Source of the DNA: UBA11400 sp964473555
Lineage (GTDB): Bacteria > Bacteroidota > Rhodothermia > Balneolales > HLUCCA01
Assembly: GCA_964473555.1 (NCBI GenBank)
Contig: CAYYPL010000001.1
Location: 372,001 to 436,000 of the forward strand
DNA length: 64,000 bases
Reading direction: 5' to 3'
The position numbers and the translations under genes were made by a program. The notes beneath the pieces are model-generated. The model saw nothing but the letters and a program-made list of their open reading frames with translations, was not told the origin of the DNA and ran no database searches. Below, in pieces: positions 36,098 to 45,705 of the stretch. Numbering within the stretch: position 1 is the first letter of the stretch; every line of letters begins with the position of its first letter.

Positions 36098-36867
36098 TGT
36101 ATTACCATGGTTATTCTGTCGCTGTTTGATGTAGCTGGAACCAAATCCAGACCATCATATTCAGCGATAACTTCGAATCCGCAATCTCTAACCACAGTTT
36201 GGATGTCGCTGAGTTTGTAAGTCCTTTGAACATGGACTTCGTTTTTCCGTTCGAGTACATGTTGCATATCGTCACTAAGCTTCTCAATGGTAAACTCGTT
36301 GTAATGTACACCTTCGGCTTCTAAATATCGGCTAATTCGAATAAAACGATAATTGTCGGGTGTCACTCCCTGATCATTCATCATATCCGCATATTTGGAT
36401 GAATGTTGCGGTGTGGTGAAGTCAAAAATAAAGTAGCCGTTTTCCTTGAGCACCCGTTTAACTTGGTTCAGCATTAATTTTATGCTATCGGTGTCTCTGA
36501 TGTAGTTGAGGCTGTCAAAAAGCAGAATAACAATATCATATTTACTGTTTACATCTATATCAAAAAAATCAACACGTCTGAATTCTACCGTAGAGTCTGT
36601 AAATGCTGCCTTTTGCTGTGCAATCTCAAGCATTTCAACTGAAAAATCAGTAGCAGTAATTTCATAACAATCCAACTCATCAAGTGATAGAGCAAGAGAT
36701 CCTGTACCACAAGCCAATTCAAGGATTGATACAGCATCTTCATGATGTTTTAAAATTACAGCATCGATAAAATCGGCCCAATCTTCATAATCTATGTCTT
36801 TCATTACTTCATCATAGACTTTGGCCAAATGCGTATAGATTTCTTGGTTTCCTTTAGTCAGAGGCAT
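36094..36867 (-). CDS. Class I SAM-dependent methyltransferase
   Basis: The protein has 257 residues. AKVYDEVMKDIDYEDWADFI precedes the SAM motif ILELACGTGSLALSLDEL, then ITATDFSVEMLEIAQQKAAF, DIVILLFDSLNYI and FIFDFTTPQHSSKYA. It resembles small-molecule methyltransferases of the MafA/UbiE-like group; the substrate is unknown. It starts nine bases after pdxA ends and overlaps ftsE. Confidence 0.85.
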   Translation of the reverse strand: MPLTKGNQEIYTHLAKVYDEVMKDIDYEDWADFIDAVILKHHEDAVSILELACGTGSLALSLDELDCYEITATDFSVEMLEIAQQKAAFTDSTVEFRRVDFFDIDVNSKYDIVILLFDSLNYIRDTDSIKLMLNQVKRVLKENGYFIFDFTTPQHSSKYADMMNDQGVTPDNYRFIRISRYLEAEGVHYNEFTIEKLSDDMQHVLERKNEVHVQRTYKLSDIQTVVRDCGFEVIAEYDGLDLVPATSNSDRITMVIQ

Positions 36868-36876
36868 AGTATATGT

Positions 36877-37869
36877 TTAGTCGTATCGTTTTAGTAAGAG
36901 TGAATCAGCTAGATTAATGGCTTCGATCATAGAATCTGTTTTAGCTTTGTTTTGTCCCGCAATCGCAAAAGCAGTTCCATGATCGGGTGAAGTTCTGATT
37001 ATAGGAAGTCCTGCGGTAAAATTCACGCCCCTTCCAAAAGAAAGTGCTTTGAATGGTCCCAGACCTTGATCATGATACATTGCCAGCACAGCATCGTATT
37101 TTTCATATTGTTGTGTTCCAAACCAACCATCAGCTGGAAATGGCCCGGCGCATATAATGCCTTCCTGATTCAATTTGGATATTGCCGGTTCAATGAATTC
37201 GATCTCTTCAGTCCCCAGTACGCCCCCTTCTCCGGCATGTGGATTTAACCCTAAAACAGCAATTATAGGGTTAAATATCCCGAAATCATGGATAAGAGAT
37301 TGATGGATCGTTCTGACATGGCGTAGAATGTTACTCTCAGTTACCTGATCAACAACTTTGCATAGAGGTATGTGTGTGGTTAGGAGTCCAACCCGCAAAC
37401 TTCCAGAAACCAGCATCATAGTGATTTCGGAAGTATTTGTTCTATGGGCAAGATATTCCGTGTGACCTGGAAATTGGTATCCAGCCATATGTATAGATTC
37501 TTTAGAAATCGGTGCTGTTACCAGTGCGTGAGCTGTTTTTTTGATAACCAGGTCCGTAGCCATATCAAGTGCTTCCATGGCCAACTGACCAGCATTTGAG
37601 CTGACTTTCCCTGGTGATGGAGAGAACACCTTGGTAAAGGGATCGAAAACCAGGTGACCCATGATGGAATCTATCTGATCGGGGTGTGTAACTACCGGAA
37701 GCTGTAATTTTAATCCTATCCTTTCACCGTAAAAATTCAGGATTGATTCAGGTGCAACTAGTATGAATCTCGAGCCTCTTTTGGCATCAAATTGCAGTAC
37801 TGATTTGATCAGAATTTCGGGCCCAATTCCGTTCATGTCGCCGATAGAAACGGCTATGGATGCTTTCAT
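36877..37869 (-). CDS. pdxA: 4-hydroxythreonine-4-phosphate dehydrogenase PdxA
   Basis: The protein has 330 residues. It oxidises 4-phosphohydroxy-threonine in the DXP-dependent vitamin B6 pathway. Landmarks are VSIGDMNGIGPEI, ITAPISKESIHMAGYQFPGHTEYLA (metal His), VLGLNPHAGEGGVLGTEE and MYHDQGLGPFKALSFGRGVNFTAGLPIIRTSPDHGTAFAIAG. It lies 18 bases after the GWxTD gene. pdxH, in the same pathway, is at 9225. Confidence 0.96.
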   Translation of the reverse strand: MKASIAVSIGDMNGIGPEILIKSVLQFDAKRGSRFILVAPESILNFYGERIGLKLQLPVVTHPDQIDSIMGHLVFDPFTKVFSPSPGKVSSNAGQLAMEALDMATDLVIKKTAHALVTAPISKESIHMAGYQFPGHTEYLAHRTNTSEITMMLVSGSLRVGLLTTHIPLCKVVDQVTESNILRHVRTIHQSLIHDFGIFNPIIAVLGLNPHAGEGGVLGTEEIEFIEPAISKLNQEGIICAGPFPADGWFGTQQYEKYDAVLAMYHDQGLGPFKALSFGRGVNFTAGLPIIRTSPDHGTAFAIAGQNKAKTDSMIEAINLADSLLLKRYD

Positions 37870-37887
37870 CTCGATGTATTCAGGTAA

Positions 37888-39309
37888 CTACTGTGTTGTC
37901 AGTCTAAAGTCTCCGAATCCGCTGGTTGCAGTGAAAATAAATGTTCTATTTTCATAGGTCCAAATTTCCTGAGTGTTTCCACTTGGTGGAAAACGCCTCT
38001 CTATGGTATCCGGTGGGCCATATACGATGAATATTTTACCCTGATCAGATTCATGACCCGGTTTCGAAGGTGTTGTGTATTTCTCAAATGCTTGGTCTAT
38101 ACGTGTGAAATACTCCGTCATCAATTCATTGTAATCTGAATCAGGTGTTGGATCCCGTTGTTTCCAAAATGAATTGAATTTTTGTTCCTTTTCCACGTCA
38201 GATCCACGACGCATCTCTTTGAGTTGCGATTCATCCAAGATAAATCGCATGTGATCCAACGCGATGTCCAAATTCAATAAACTAGAAGGTATGTTATACC
38301 ATCTGGATAGCATGTTACTTGAGGCTATGGTTTTTTGTTCTGAAGCAGGATCGACTACTCTTATCTGATACCAACTATTTGGGAACTTCGAATTGGGAAC
38401 AGAGATTAAATGATAGGTGATATTGCTCTCATTCAACAAGGAAATCAAATTTCCATTAGCCAGATAAAGTCCAGAGGCTGCGGAGATAGAAGAATTTTGA
38501 TCCAATTCTTTTGAAAAAACAATCTGAAAAGCGGTAGAATCGGTGCTTAAATCAGGTGCTGGTCTATTTCCAATGTTCAACACCTCAATCATGTAGTCGC
38601 TATCACGTGATGAATTGATACCAACAAGTACTTTGTAGTCCTCAGAAAAAGGTACATTCGCACCGGTATTGAAGATGATCAACGAATCAGTAGAGGAGTT
38701 TTTTATAAACGAAATCGTAGAAAATTCATAGGTGTCTGTTAGGTCAGGAATATCAACAAATTGCCTGAGATTCCTGTTTCTCTGATTCGAACGACGATTC
38801 GCTGAACTGAGCATTCCATAGATCTGAGTTTGATTTCCCGATGAGGTGAGTAATCGACTCTGTCCGTTAACTTGAATCGTGGCAATATATCTATATCGGT
38901 CAGGCTTGAGTTCAAACTTTAACAAACCCTCAACATACTGTGTTGGATTCTGGGTTTCCTCAAAGGATTTCGCAGTCACTTTAGAGGTCCAGGTGCGTCG
39001 CTCAATAAATGCACGGTCTGGAATTTCTGCAGTTTCTTTGTCATAGATATCGATGATCAATTCAACATGAGATGAAAACGTCTCACCAGTAGAAGATTGG
39101 TCTCGAAGAAAAGTAAGTTGGTCGTATCCAATTTTGAACGAAAAAATAGTCTGTGTCAACCCAGAATCAGTTGGAAAGAATGATTTACCGATGAAGGTTG
39201 ACGGATCCTGGTTCATTCGATGTAACATCGGATAATTCGCACGAGGCTGACTGAAAAGTCCACCATAGGCGGTGAGACAAATTACTATGGTAGTGTATAA
39301 TGCTTTCAT
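37888..39309 (-). CDS. GWxTD-domain secreted protein
   Basis: The protein has 473 residues. A signal peptide (MKALYTTIVICLTAYGGLFSQ) is followed by beta-rich regions and the C-terminal GWxTD-type domain: FNSFWKQRDPTPDSDYNELMTEYFTRID, then FIVYGPPDTIERRFPP and EIWTYENRTFIF. The function of this family, common in Bacteroidota, Rhodothermota and relatives, is unknown; many are surface or periplasmic. The gene leads the operon GWxTD-pdxA-methyltransferase-ftsE. Confidence 0.88.
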   Translation of the reverse strand: MKALYTTIVICLTAYGGLFSQPRANYPMLHRMNQDPSTFIGKSFFPTDSGLTQTIFSFKIGYDQLTFLRDQSSTGETFSSHVELIIDIYDKETAEIPDRAFIERRTWTSKVTAKSFEETQNPTQYVEGLLKFELKPDRYRYIATIQVNGQSRLLTSSGNQTQIYGMLSSANRRSNQRNRNLRQFVDIPDLTDTYEFSTISFIKNSSTDSLIIFNTGANVPFSEDYKVLVGINSSRDSDYMIEVLNIGNRPAPDLSTDSTAFQIVFSKELDQNSSISAASGLYLANGNLISLLNESNITYHLISVPNSKFPNSWYQIRVVDPASEQKTIASSNMLSRWYNIPSSLLNLDIALDHMRFILDESQLKEMRRGSDVEKEQKFNSFWKQRDPTPDSDYNELMTEYFTRIDQAFEKYTTPSKPGHESDQGKIFIVYGPPDTIERRFPPSGNTQEIWTYENRTFIFTATSGFGDFRLTTQ

Positions 39310-39450
39310 GAGTGGAATTTAGCTATTCTGATCAACATATTGAAAGTATGAAGAGTAAACGAATCTACTTTAATTGTGGTATACAACCACTTTTAGGTAC
39401 AAATAGTGACATAATCAGACGATAAACCTTAAAATAATCGGAAAATTACC

Positions 39451-39458
39451 TACTTTCG
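39451..39458 (+). promoter_or_regulatory. Weak TAnnTTTG-like box before the carboxyltransferase
   Basis: TACTTTCG differs by one base from TAnnTTTG and lies 44 bases before the ATG at 39503. No -33 box was seen. Confidence 0.3.
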
Positions 39459-39502
39459 ATGCTATGGAAGCCATTTTTTGAATCACTAATCAACCTTCTG
39501 TA

Positions 39503-41098
39503 ATGAAAGAATTAATTGTTGAAATCGAGAGAATTGCAAAACAGATCAAGCTTGGAGGTGGGATAAGCAAAATAGACAGTGAACACAAAAAAGGGAAACT
39601 TACGGCACGTGAACGCATAGACACCTTGATAGACCCAGATACTGAATTCGAAGAAATTGGGTTATGGGCCGCCTACGAAATGTATGAACAGGCCGGAGGC
39701 TGTCCAAGTGCGGGTGTGGTTACAGGATTCGGGCGTATCCATGGGAGGCTCTGTATGATTGTTGCCAATGATGCCACAGTCAAAGCTGGTGCTTGGTTTC
39801 CTTTAACTGCAAAAAAGAATCTACGCGCACAAGAGATAGCCATGGAAAATCATCTTCCCATCATCTATCTCGTAGACTCAGCAGGTGTTTATTTGCCTAT
39901 GCAGGATGAAATATTCCCGGATAAGGAACATTTTGGGCGAATATTCAGAAATAACGCCCAAATGAGTGCTCAAGGGATACCTCAAATAGCAGCAATCATG
40001 GGTAGTTGTGTGGCTGGTGGCGCATATTTACCCATAATGAGTGATGAAGCGCTGATTGTAGATGGTAACGGAAGTGTTTTTTTGGCTGGTAGCTATCTGG
40101 TAAAAGCGGCGATTGGTGAACAAGTGGACAATGAAACTCTCGGAGGTGCAACTACACATACTGAGATCAGTGGAGTCACAGATTACAAGGTCAAAGATGA
40201 TTACGAGTGCTTGAGAAAAATCAGAGAGTTGGTAGGTCATTTCAAAAGGCCATCCAGATTTGGTTTCCCACGTGCTGAATCAGCTGATCCAAAAGTGTCG
40301 ATAGAACAAATTGATTCTTTTTTCCCGGACGACAGAAACAAGCCGTACGATATGATGAAAATAATCGAGTCGATTATTGATGCAGACAGCTTTACAGAGT
40401 ACAAACAAGGTTACGGACAAACCATCATCACCGGATACGCGAGAATAAACGGATGGAGTATTGGTATCGTCGCTAATCAGAGAAAGGTTGTTAAATCCAA
40501 ACAGGGTGAAATGCAAATAGGTGGAGTGATATACTCCGACAGTGCCGATAAAGCAACCAGATTCATCCTGAACTGTAATCAAAAGCAAATCCCACTTCTT
40601 TTTCTCCAGGATGTGACAGGTTTTATGGTGGGGAAACGATCTGAACATGGTGGCATCATTAAGGATGGGGCAAAAATGGTTAATGCTGTGGCCAATAGCG
40701 TTGTGCCTAAGTTTACCGTGATAATCGGTAACAGCTACGGGGCTGGTAATTATGCAATGTGTGGTAAAGCTTACGATCCTCGTCTGATTTACGCCTGGCC
40801 TTCGGCCCGAATCGCGGTTATGGGCGGAGCTCAGGCTGCAAAGACCCTGCTTCAGATTGAGGTTATTGCCAGAGAAAAGAAGGGTGAAGTTGTAAGTGAT
40901 GAATTCAAAGAAGACTATCTTAAAAATGTCACTGACAAATACGAATATCAGTCCGATGTAAGATATGCTGCTTCCAGATTATGGGTTGATGAAATCATAT
41001 TTCCATCGGAAACCAGGACAAGAATTTCAAATGCAATTGAGATAGCTGATCATCAAACCGATCAGAAACCTTTCAAAGTAGGGGTGATACAGGTTTAG
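39503..41098 (+). CDS. Acyl-CoA carboxylase, carboxyltransferase (beta) subunit
   Basis: The protein has 531 residues. Both carboxyltransferase halves are present: the N-terminal half has GKLTARERIDTLIDPDTEFEEIG, IYLVDSAGVYLPMQDEIFPD and GSCVAGGAYLPIMSDEALI; the C-terminal half has GIVANQR, PLLFLQDVTGFMVGKRSEHGGIIKDGAKMVNAV and GNSYGAGNYAMCGKAYDP. VYLPMQDEIFPD is typical of methylcrotonyl- or geranyl-type enzymes rather than propionyl. No biotin carboxylase or biotin carrier gene is adjacent. An AtuA-like gene lies 5 kb downstream (46307), and AtuA proteins often sit beside such carboxylases. Confidence 0.88.
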   Translation: MKELIVEIERIAKQIKLGGGISKIDSEHKKGKLTARERIDTLIDPDTEFEEIGLWAAYEMYEQAGGCPSAGVVTGFGRIHGRLCMIVANDATVKAGAWFPLTAKKNLRAQEIAMENHLPIIYLVDSAGVYLPMQDEIFPDKEHFGRIFRNNAQMSAQGIPQIAAIMGSCVAGGAYLPIMSDEALIVDGNGSVFLAGSYLVKAAIGEQVDNETLGGATTHTEISGVTDYKVKDDYECLRKIRELVGHFKRPSRFGFPRAESADPKVSIEQIDSFFPDDRNKPYDMMKIIESIIDADSFTEYKQGYGQTIITGYARINGWSIGIVANQRKVVKSKQGEMQIGGVIYSDSADKATRFILNCNQKQIPLLFLQDVTGFMVGKRSEHGGIIKDGAKMVNAVANSVVPKFTVIIGNSYGAGNYAMCGKAYDPRLIYAWPSARIAVMGGAQAAKTLLQIEVIAREKKGEVVSDEFKEDYLKNVTDKYEYQSDVRYAASRLWVDEIIFPSETRTRISNAIEIADHQTDQKPFKVGVIQV

Positions 41099-41190
41099 AA
41101 TATACTCCTTTACATTTTTTTAAGCTTGACTACTCAGAATTCATTCAAATATTCGTCAATTTCCCAGGTAATCAACCAACACATGAATCC

Positions 41191-42498
41191 ATGAAAAAAA
41201 TACTACTACTTTCGATGGCTGCCTTACTGGTTCCATTGTTTGTCCAGGCACAACAGGCACCAGCCTATGCACTTACCAATGTAATCATCCACGATCCAGA
41301 AGGTCCATCAATTAAAGGGCATATCGTTTGGAGAAACGGTTCAATCACTCATGTCGGATCCGATGTTGAAATCCCATTTGATGCCCGTCTTACCGATGGT
41401 GGTGATTCTCTTCACGTATACCCCGGATTCATCAATGGTTCGGGAACCTGGGGAATGCCACAACCTCCACGACCACAGGCTCAACAACGAGAAACCAATC
41501 CGGGTAACCCAACCTATCTTCGGGCAGGAATCAGACCTGACAGAGTGCCTGCCAACGAAGTAGACACTAATGACGAAACTCCCGGAACCGTATTCAATTC
41601 TGGTTTCACAGTTTCTGGTATCAGTTTCGCAGAAGGGATGTTGGCCGGACAAGTAGATGTATTTAGAATCAATGACTCCGGATTGACACTGTTCAGATCA
41701 GATATTGCGCAGAAGTTTCAGCTCGCTGGCGCCAATGGAGTGTATCCTAATACACTAATGGGGATTCTGGCTAAATCCAGGCAGTTGTTAGAAGACGCTA
41801 TCTCACTTCAACTTCACCAACTACGCTACCATTCAGCACCATCTACGATGCAGGCTCCGAAAAGAGATCTTGTTCTGGAATCCCTTTTCGATGTCGTAAA
41901 CAAAAAACAACCCGTTTTTGTGACTGCTGATTCGAAGGAGGATATCCAGAGGGTTCTTAAACTCAAGGATGAGTACGGTTTCAATATGATTCTGGTATCT
42001 GCAGCACATGCACATACGCTTACAGCTGAACTTAAATCAAGGAATATACCAGTTTTAGCAACATTGAATATCCCTGAAAAACCTGAAATGAAACAAGACT
42101 CATCAGAAACTGTTTCAATTGAGGAACGAGCTTTTTTTGAAACACGTATCTCCGCATGGGAGTCTGAACGAAACAACATTAAAACATTGATGGACAATGG
42201 AATCGTAGTAGGTATTACCATAGATGGGGTTAAACCAGCAGACTTTCGCAAGAAAATAACCCACCTTGTTGAAAGTGGTTTGTCGCAGCAACAAATCACT
42301 CAACTATTAACCTCAAATACAGCTTCAATACTTGGAATTGAATCCAATTTTGGCTCTCTCAAAAGAGGTTACCAGGCAACATTGGTCATCTTTGACCGTG
42401 AAATGACTCTAAAAGATGCAAAGTTGCTGTTTGTGACTGAAGGGAATTATCTCAAAGTAGCGAAAACATCCAATTCAACCGGCAGGGGACAACGATGA
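41191..42498 (+). CDS. Amidohydrolase-fold secreted protein, metal site lost
   Basis: The protein has 435 residues. Signal peptide MKKILLLSMAALLVPLFVQAQ is followed by the composite beta-sandwich and barrel of the imidazolonepropionase-like amidohydrolases (ALTNVIIHDPEG, SLHVYPGFINGSG, GIESNFGSLKRGYQATLVIFD). Where active relatives have PGxIDxHxH, this protein reads YPGFINGSGTWG, so the HxH ligands are missing; no other conserved His ligands were found. It may be a structural partner of the next gene, which it overlaps by four bases (ATGA). Confidence 0.82.
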   Translation: MKKILLLSMAALLVPLFVQAQQAPAYALTNVIIHDPEGPSIKGHIVWRNGSITHVGSDVEIPFDARLTDGGDSLHVYPGFINGSGTWGMPQPPRPQAQQRETNPGNPTYLRAGIRPDRVPANEVDTNDETPGTVFNSGFTVSGISFAEGMLAGQVDVFRINDSGLTLFRSDIAQKFQLAGANGVYPNTLMGILAKSRQLLEDAISLQLHQLRYHSAPSTMQAPKRDLVLESLFDVVNKKQPVFVTADSKEDIQRVLKLKDEYGFNMILVSAAHAHTLTAELKSRNIPVLATLNIPEKPEMKQDSSETVSIEERAFFETRISAWESERNNIKTLMDNGIVVGITIDGVKPADFRKKITHLVESGLSQQQITQLLTSNTASILGIESNFGSLKRGYQATLVIFDREMTLKDAKLLFVTEGNYLKVAKTSNSTGRGQR

Positions 42499-43892
42499 GA
42501 ATCACTTTATTTATACTCATGATCTCTATTGCAACAAATGCAATAGCACAGAAAACCGGTTCTGTTTTGATAAAAAATGCAACAGTAATCACCGTTACGG
42601 GTGACGACCTGTCAGAAACCGACATTCTTGTACGAGATGGAATCATTACTCAGATAGGAAAAGGTCTTACTGCTCCGAATCGTGTGCCAACGGTTGACGC
42701 CACTGGTAAATTTGTGCTTCCTGGAATAATTGACGCGCATTCGCATCTTGCTATTTCAAGAGGATTAAATGAAGCCACTCATCCCGTTACAGCTGAAGTC
42801 AGTATTCGAGATGTAATCGACCCTAACGATATTGGAATTTACCGTGCCCTGGCTGGTGGTGTTACGATGATTCATGCTATGCACGGATCTGCAAATGTGA
42901 TTGGAGGACAGGGGGCAACCGTTAAACTTGCCTATGGTGAAGAAGCGCATCATATGGTAATGCCGGAAGCACCCCGTACCATCAAGTTTGCTTTGGGTGA
43001 AAATCCTACGAGGGTTCATGGTCAGGGCTATGGCATACAACCCCGAACTCGTATGGGTGTAGAACAAGTAATTCGCGAACATTTTGATCAAGCCATTGAG
43101 TACAGAAAAAAACGAAATGCCTATCTCGAAGCTGAAAATCAACATGAAAGAAACCCCAGGAGAAGTCCTGCACCACAGCCTGTTGCAAAAAACTTCCGAA
43201 TGGAAACGTTAGCCGATATCATAGATGGAAAAATATTGGTTCATTGCCACTCATACAGGTCTGATGAAATTTTGATGCTGATGAGAGTCTTTAATGATTA
43301 TGGAATTAAAAACTATACGTTTCAGCATGCCAACGAAGCCTTCAAGGTTGCTCCGGAACTTGCGAAAAATGGTGCACACACATCGATTTTCGCTGATTGG
43401 TGGGCCTACAAGTTTGAGGTCTATTATTCAACATCATACAATGCGGCTATCCTGAATCACAACGGAGTTATCAATTCCATCAATTCCGATAGTGATGAGT
43501 TGATTCGCCATTTGAATCATGAAGCTGCCAAAACGGTCCGCTATGGAGGGGTTTCGCAAAATGACGCGCTTCGAATGATAACTATTAATCCAGCAATTCA
43601 ACTGGGAATAGCAGACAAGGTCGGAAGTATTGAAGTTGGTAAACAGGCTGACTTTGCAATCTGGTCAGGTAACCCGCTAAGTATCTACTCCATTGCAGAG
43701 AAGACATATGTTGATGGTGTGCTGCGTTTTGATAGAGAAAATGATCCATCAGACATGCGTCGATCACCTGGATCATCAGAATCATTTACTACTTATTTCA
43801 CTCAATCAGGTCGCCAATATGATGCCTGCATGCAGGATGTATTCGAGTTCTTTGGATCTGAATCCGTTACACGCACAACTCATACTCATTAA
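42495..43892 (+). CDS. Secreted amidohydrolase with intact metal site
   Basis: The protein has 465 residues. Signal peptide MRITLFILMISIATNAIAQ is followed by an amidohydrolase domain with LPGIIDAHSHLA (HxH), ILVHCHSYRSDE, FQHANEAF and INSDSDEL (ligands His, His, Asp). The C-terminal part ends in GSIEVGKQADFAIWSG. It is probably a periplasmic dipeptidase or deaminase-like hydrolase; the substrate cannot be read. It is the only one of the three tandem paralogues with a full ligand set. Confidence 0.88.
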   Translation: MRITLFILMISIATNAIAQKTGSVLIKNATVITVTGDDLSETDILVRDGIITQIGKGLTAPNRVPTVDATGKFVLPGIIDAHSHLAISRGLNEATHPVTAEVSIRDVIDPNDIGIYRALAGGVTMIHAMHGSANVIGGQGATVKLAYGEEAHHMVMPEAPRTIKFALGENPTRVHGQGYGIQPRTRMGVEQVIREHFDQAIEYRKKRNAYLEAENQHERNPRRSPAPQPVAKNFRMETLADIIDGKILVHCHSYRSDEILMLMRVFNDYGIKNYTFQHANEAFKVAPELAKNGAHTSIFADWWAYKFEVYYSTSYNAAILNHNGVINSINSDSDELIRHLNHEAAKTVRYGGVSQNDALRMITINPAIQLGIADKVGSIEVGKQADFAIWSGNPLSIYSIAEKTYVDGVLRFDRENDPSDMRRSPGSSESFTTYFTQSGRQYDACMQDVFEFFGSESVTRTTHTH

Positions 43893-43902
43893 GGACAAAA
43901 CC

Positions 43903-45213
43903 ATGATAAGATCCTTTATAGCAATAGTATTTGCAGCACTCGCAACCCTTTATGGTGTTCATGCAAATGCACAGATTCCCGAGAAAGCGGAATTCGGAAA
44001 GTTTGCGCTCACTGGTGGTACTGTTCATACCGTAACCCACGGAGTTATCGAAAACGGGGTGATTCTCATCGATGGAAACAGAATTTCCTTTGTTGGTAAC
44101 AATGTCAAAATTACCCCTGATTACCAGATTCTGGATGTTACCGGGAAACATGTGTATCCCGGATTGATTGATGCCGGCACAAGTTTGGGTTTGATTGAAA
44201 TCAGTGCCGTTCCAGTCACTGTAGACAATGCTGAGATTGGAGAAATGAATCCACACATGCGAGCCTTTACAGCGATCAATCCGAATGCTGCAGCAATACC
44301 AGTGACCAGAGTTGAAGGTGTGACCACAGTTGTATCTAACCCAGCTTCTGGGATAATTAGTGGTAAATCAACATTGATGAACTTGTATGGATACTCACCT
44401 GACTCAATGGCCATCAAAGCAGATGTGGGTCTTTTTGTCAATTGGCCAAGTTCACAACGTCGGGGCGGATGGGACCAGAGAACTGATGACGAAATTACCA
44501 AACAGTATAAAGAAACGATAGACTCTATCGATAAATACCTGGAAGATGTCCGTTTCTATAAAAAAACTGTCGATGCCTATGTAGCCAACAATTCACTTCC
44601 AAAACCTGATCGTAATATCCCGTTAGAGGCAATGATTCCGGTAGTTACGGGTGAATTACCGATAATTATATCTGTTGATCGAGAAGAAGATATTCTTAAA
44701 GCCATTGAGTGGACAAGAACGCAAGCAGATTTGAAGTTTATATTTAGTTCCGTTGCCGAAGGGTGGAGGGTCGCCAATGAAATAGCAGCTGCAAGTATTC
44801 CTGTTTTGGTTGGACCAGTACTAAGATTACCAACCAGAGATCATGACCATTACGAGTCTGCTTACCGTAATCCTGGGATTTTACACGCTGCTGGAGTAAA
44901 AGTAGCCATCCGCTCTGGAGGATCTGAAAATGTTCGTAATCTACCATTTAATGCGGGCTATGCAGCAACGTACGGCATGGGTAAAGAAGAAGCTCTAAAA
45001 GCAGTTACAATATATCCAGCTGAAATCTTCGGAGTAGCAGATCAAATTGGATCAATAGAAATCGGTAAAATGGCTAACCTGGTCGTTACTGATGCTGATA
45101 TTCTAGACACTATGACCAAAGTAGAGCATATTTTTATAAATGGATTTAAAATTCCAACTGTTAGCCGACATACCCAACTTTATATGGAATTTTTGGAAAG
45201 AGATGTCAGATGA
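43903..45213 (+). CDS. Third amidohydrolase-fold secreted protein, metal site lost
   Basis: The protein has 436 residues from ATG 43903, which opens a signal peptide MIRSFIAIVFAALATLYGVHANAQ; the frame runs further upstream only across the previous gene. The fold is clear (FALTGGTVHTVTHGVIENGVILIDGNRI, VYPGLIDAG, GSIEIGKMANLVVTDADIL). All ligand positions differ from the active relative: LIDAGTSLG for DxHxH, ISVDREED for the second His, SSVAEGW for the third and IRSGGSEN for the Asp. It is therefore probably non-catalytic and may pair with the middle protein. Confidence 0.82.
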   Translation: MIRSFIAIVFAALATLYGVHANAQIPEKAEFGKFALTGGTVHTVTHGVIENGVILIDGNRISFVGNNVKITPDYQILDVTGKHVYPGLIDAGTSLGLIEISAVPVTVDNAEIGEMNPHMRAFTAINPNAAAIPVTRVEGVTTVVSNPASGIISGKSTLMNLYGYSPDSMAIKADVGLFVNWPSSQRRGGWDQRTDDEITKQYKETIDSIDKYLEDVRFYKKTVDAYVANNSLPKPDRNIPLEAMIPVVTGELPIIISVDREEDILKAIEWTRTQADLKFIFSSVAEGWRVANEIAAASIPVLVGPVLRLPTRDHDHYESAYRNPGILHAAGVKVAIRSGGSENVRNLPFNAGYAATYGMGKEEALKAVTIYPAEIFGVADQIGSIEIGKMANLVVTDADILDTMTKVEHIFINGFKIPTVSRHTQLYMEFLERDVR

Positions 45214-45243
45214 GTTCAAATAGAAATTACACACTACCATCCC

Positions 45244-45702
45244 TTAATGATGGTGGTGTGGATGATGACATACGTGGGTATGCTTGTTGTTCTTGTAAAC
45301 GGATGTTGATAAAAGCATAACACCCCCAATTAACATCACAAGTCTTAGAAGTACTAAAGGATTAGTCATCGTAGCTGAAGCATACTGATTCAGCGTTGTG
45401 TAATGTTCATGTTGAAGGCCAAAATGTGCAAAAAGTACAAAAATTAGTCCTGAAATAAACATAGAAAACAAGAGCAGGTTGCGGTGCTTGTTCCATGTTG
45501 GAAGAAAGGCATATAAACTGACTGGGATTACACTCAAAAGTAGAATAGTTTCTAAAGTATCAGTAAAGAAAGCAGAAAAAGATGGTAGAATAAGAATAAC
45601 GAACGGCATCAAGAGGCAATGCAATAAACAAGCAGATGAGATATAGTAGCTCAATTGCGAAGCGGATCGACGCTTGAAGCGTTCCGGAGAACCAGTAGCC
45701 AT
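45244..45702 (-). CDS. MerC-like membrane protein with His-rich C terminus
   Basis: The protein has 152 residues with four predicted membrane helices (about 20-40, 48-65, 73-95, 110-135). The first carries SACLLHCLLMPFVILILP, the MerC-type Cys and His pattern. The tail reads HTHVCHHPHHHH, a metal-binding sequence. MerC proteins carry mercury, but many homologues lie beside Fur-type regulators, as here (three bases apart), which suggests zinc or another metal. The gene ends the two-gene leftward operon. Confidence 0.78.
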   Translation of the reverse strand: MATGSPERFKRRSASQLSYYISSACLLHCLLMPFVILILPSFSAFFTDTLETILLLSVIPVSLYAFLPTWNKHRNLLLFSMFISGLIFVLFAHFGLQHEHYTTLNQYASATMTNPLVLLRLVMLIGGVMLLSTSVYKNNKHTHVCHHPHHHH

Positions 45703-45705
45703 AGT

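Noticed and set aside
43693..43902. Upstream extension of the third amidohydrolase
   Set aside because: This part re-reads the previous gene in another frame; the ATG at 43903 opens a proper signal peptide.
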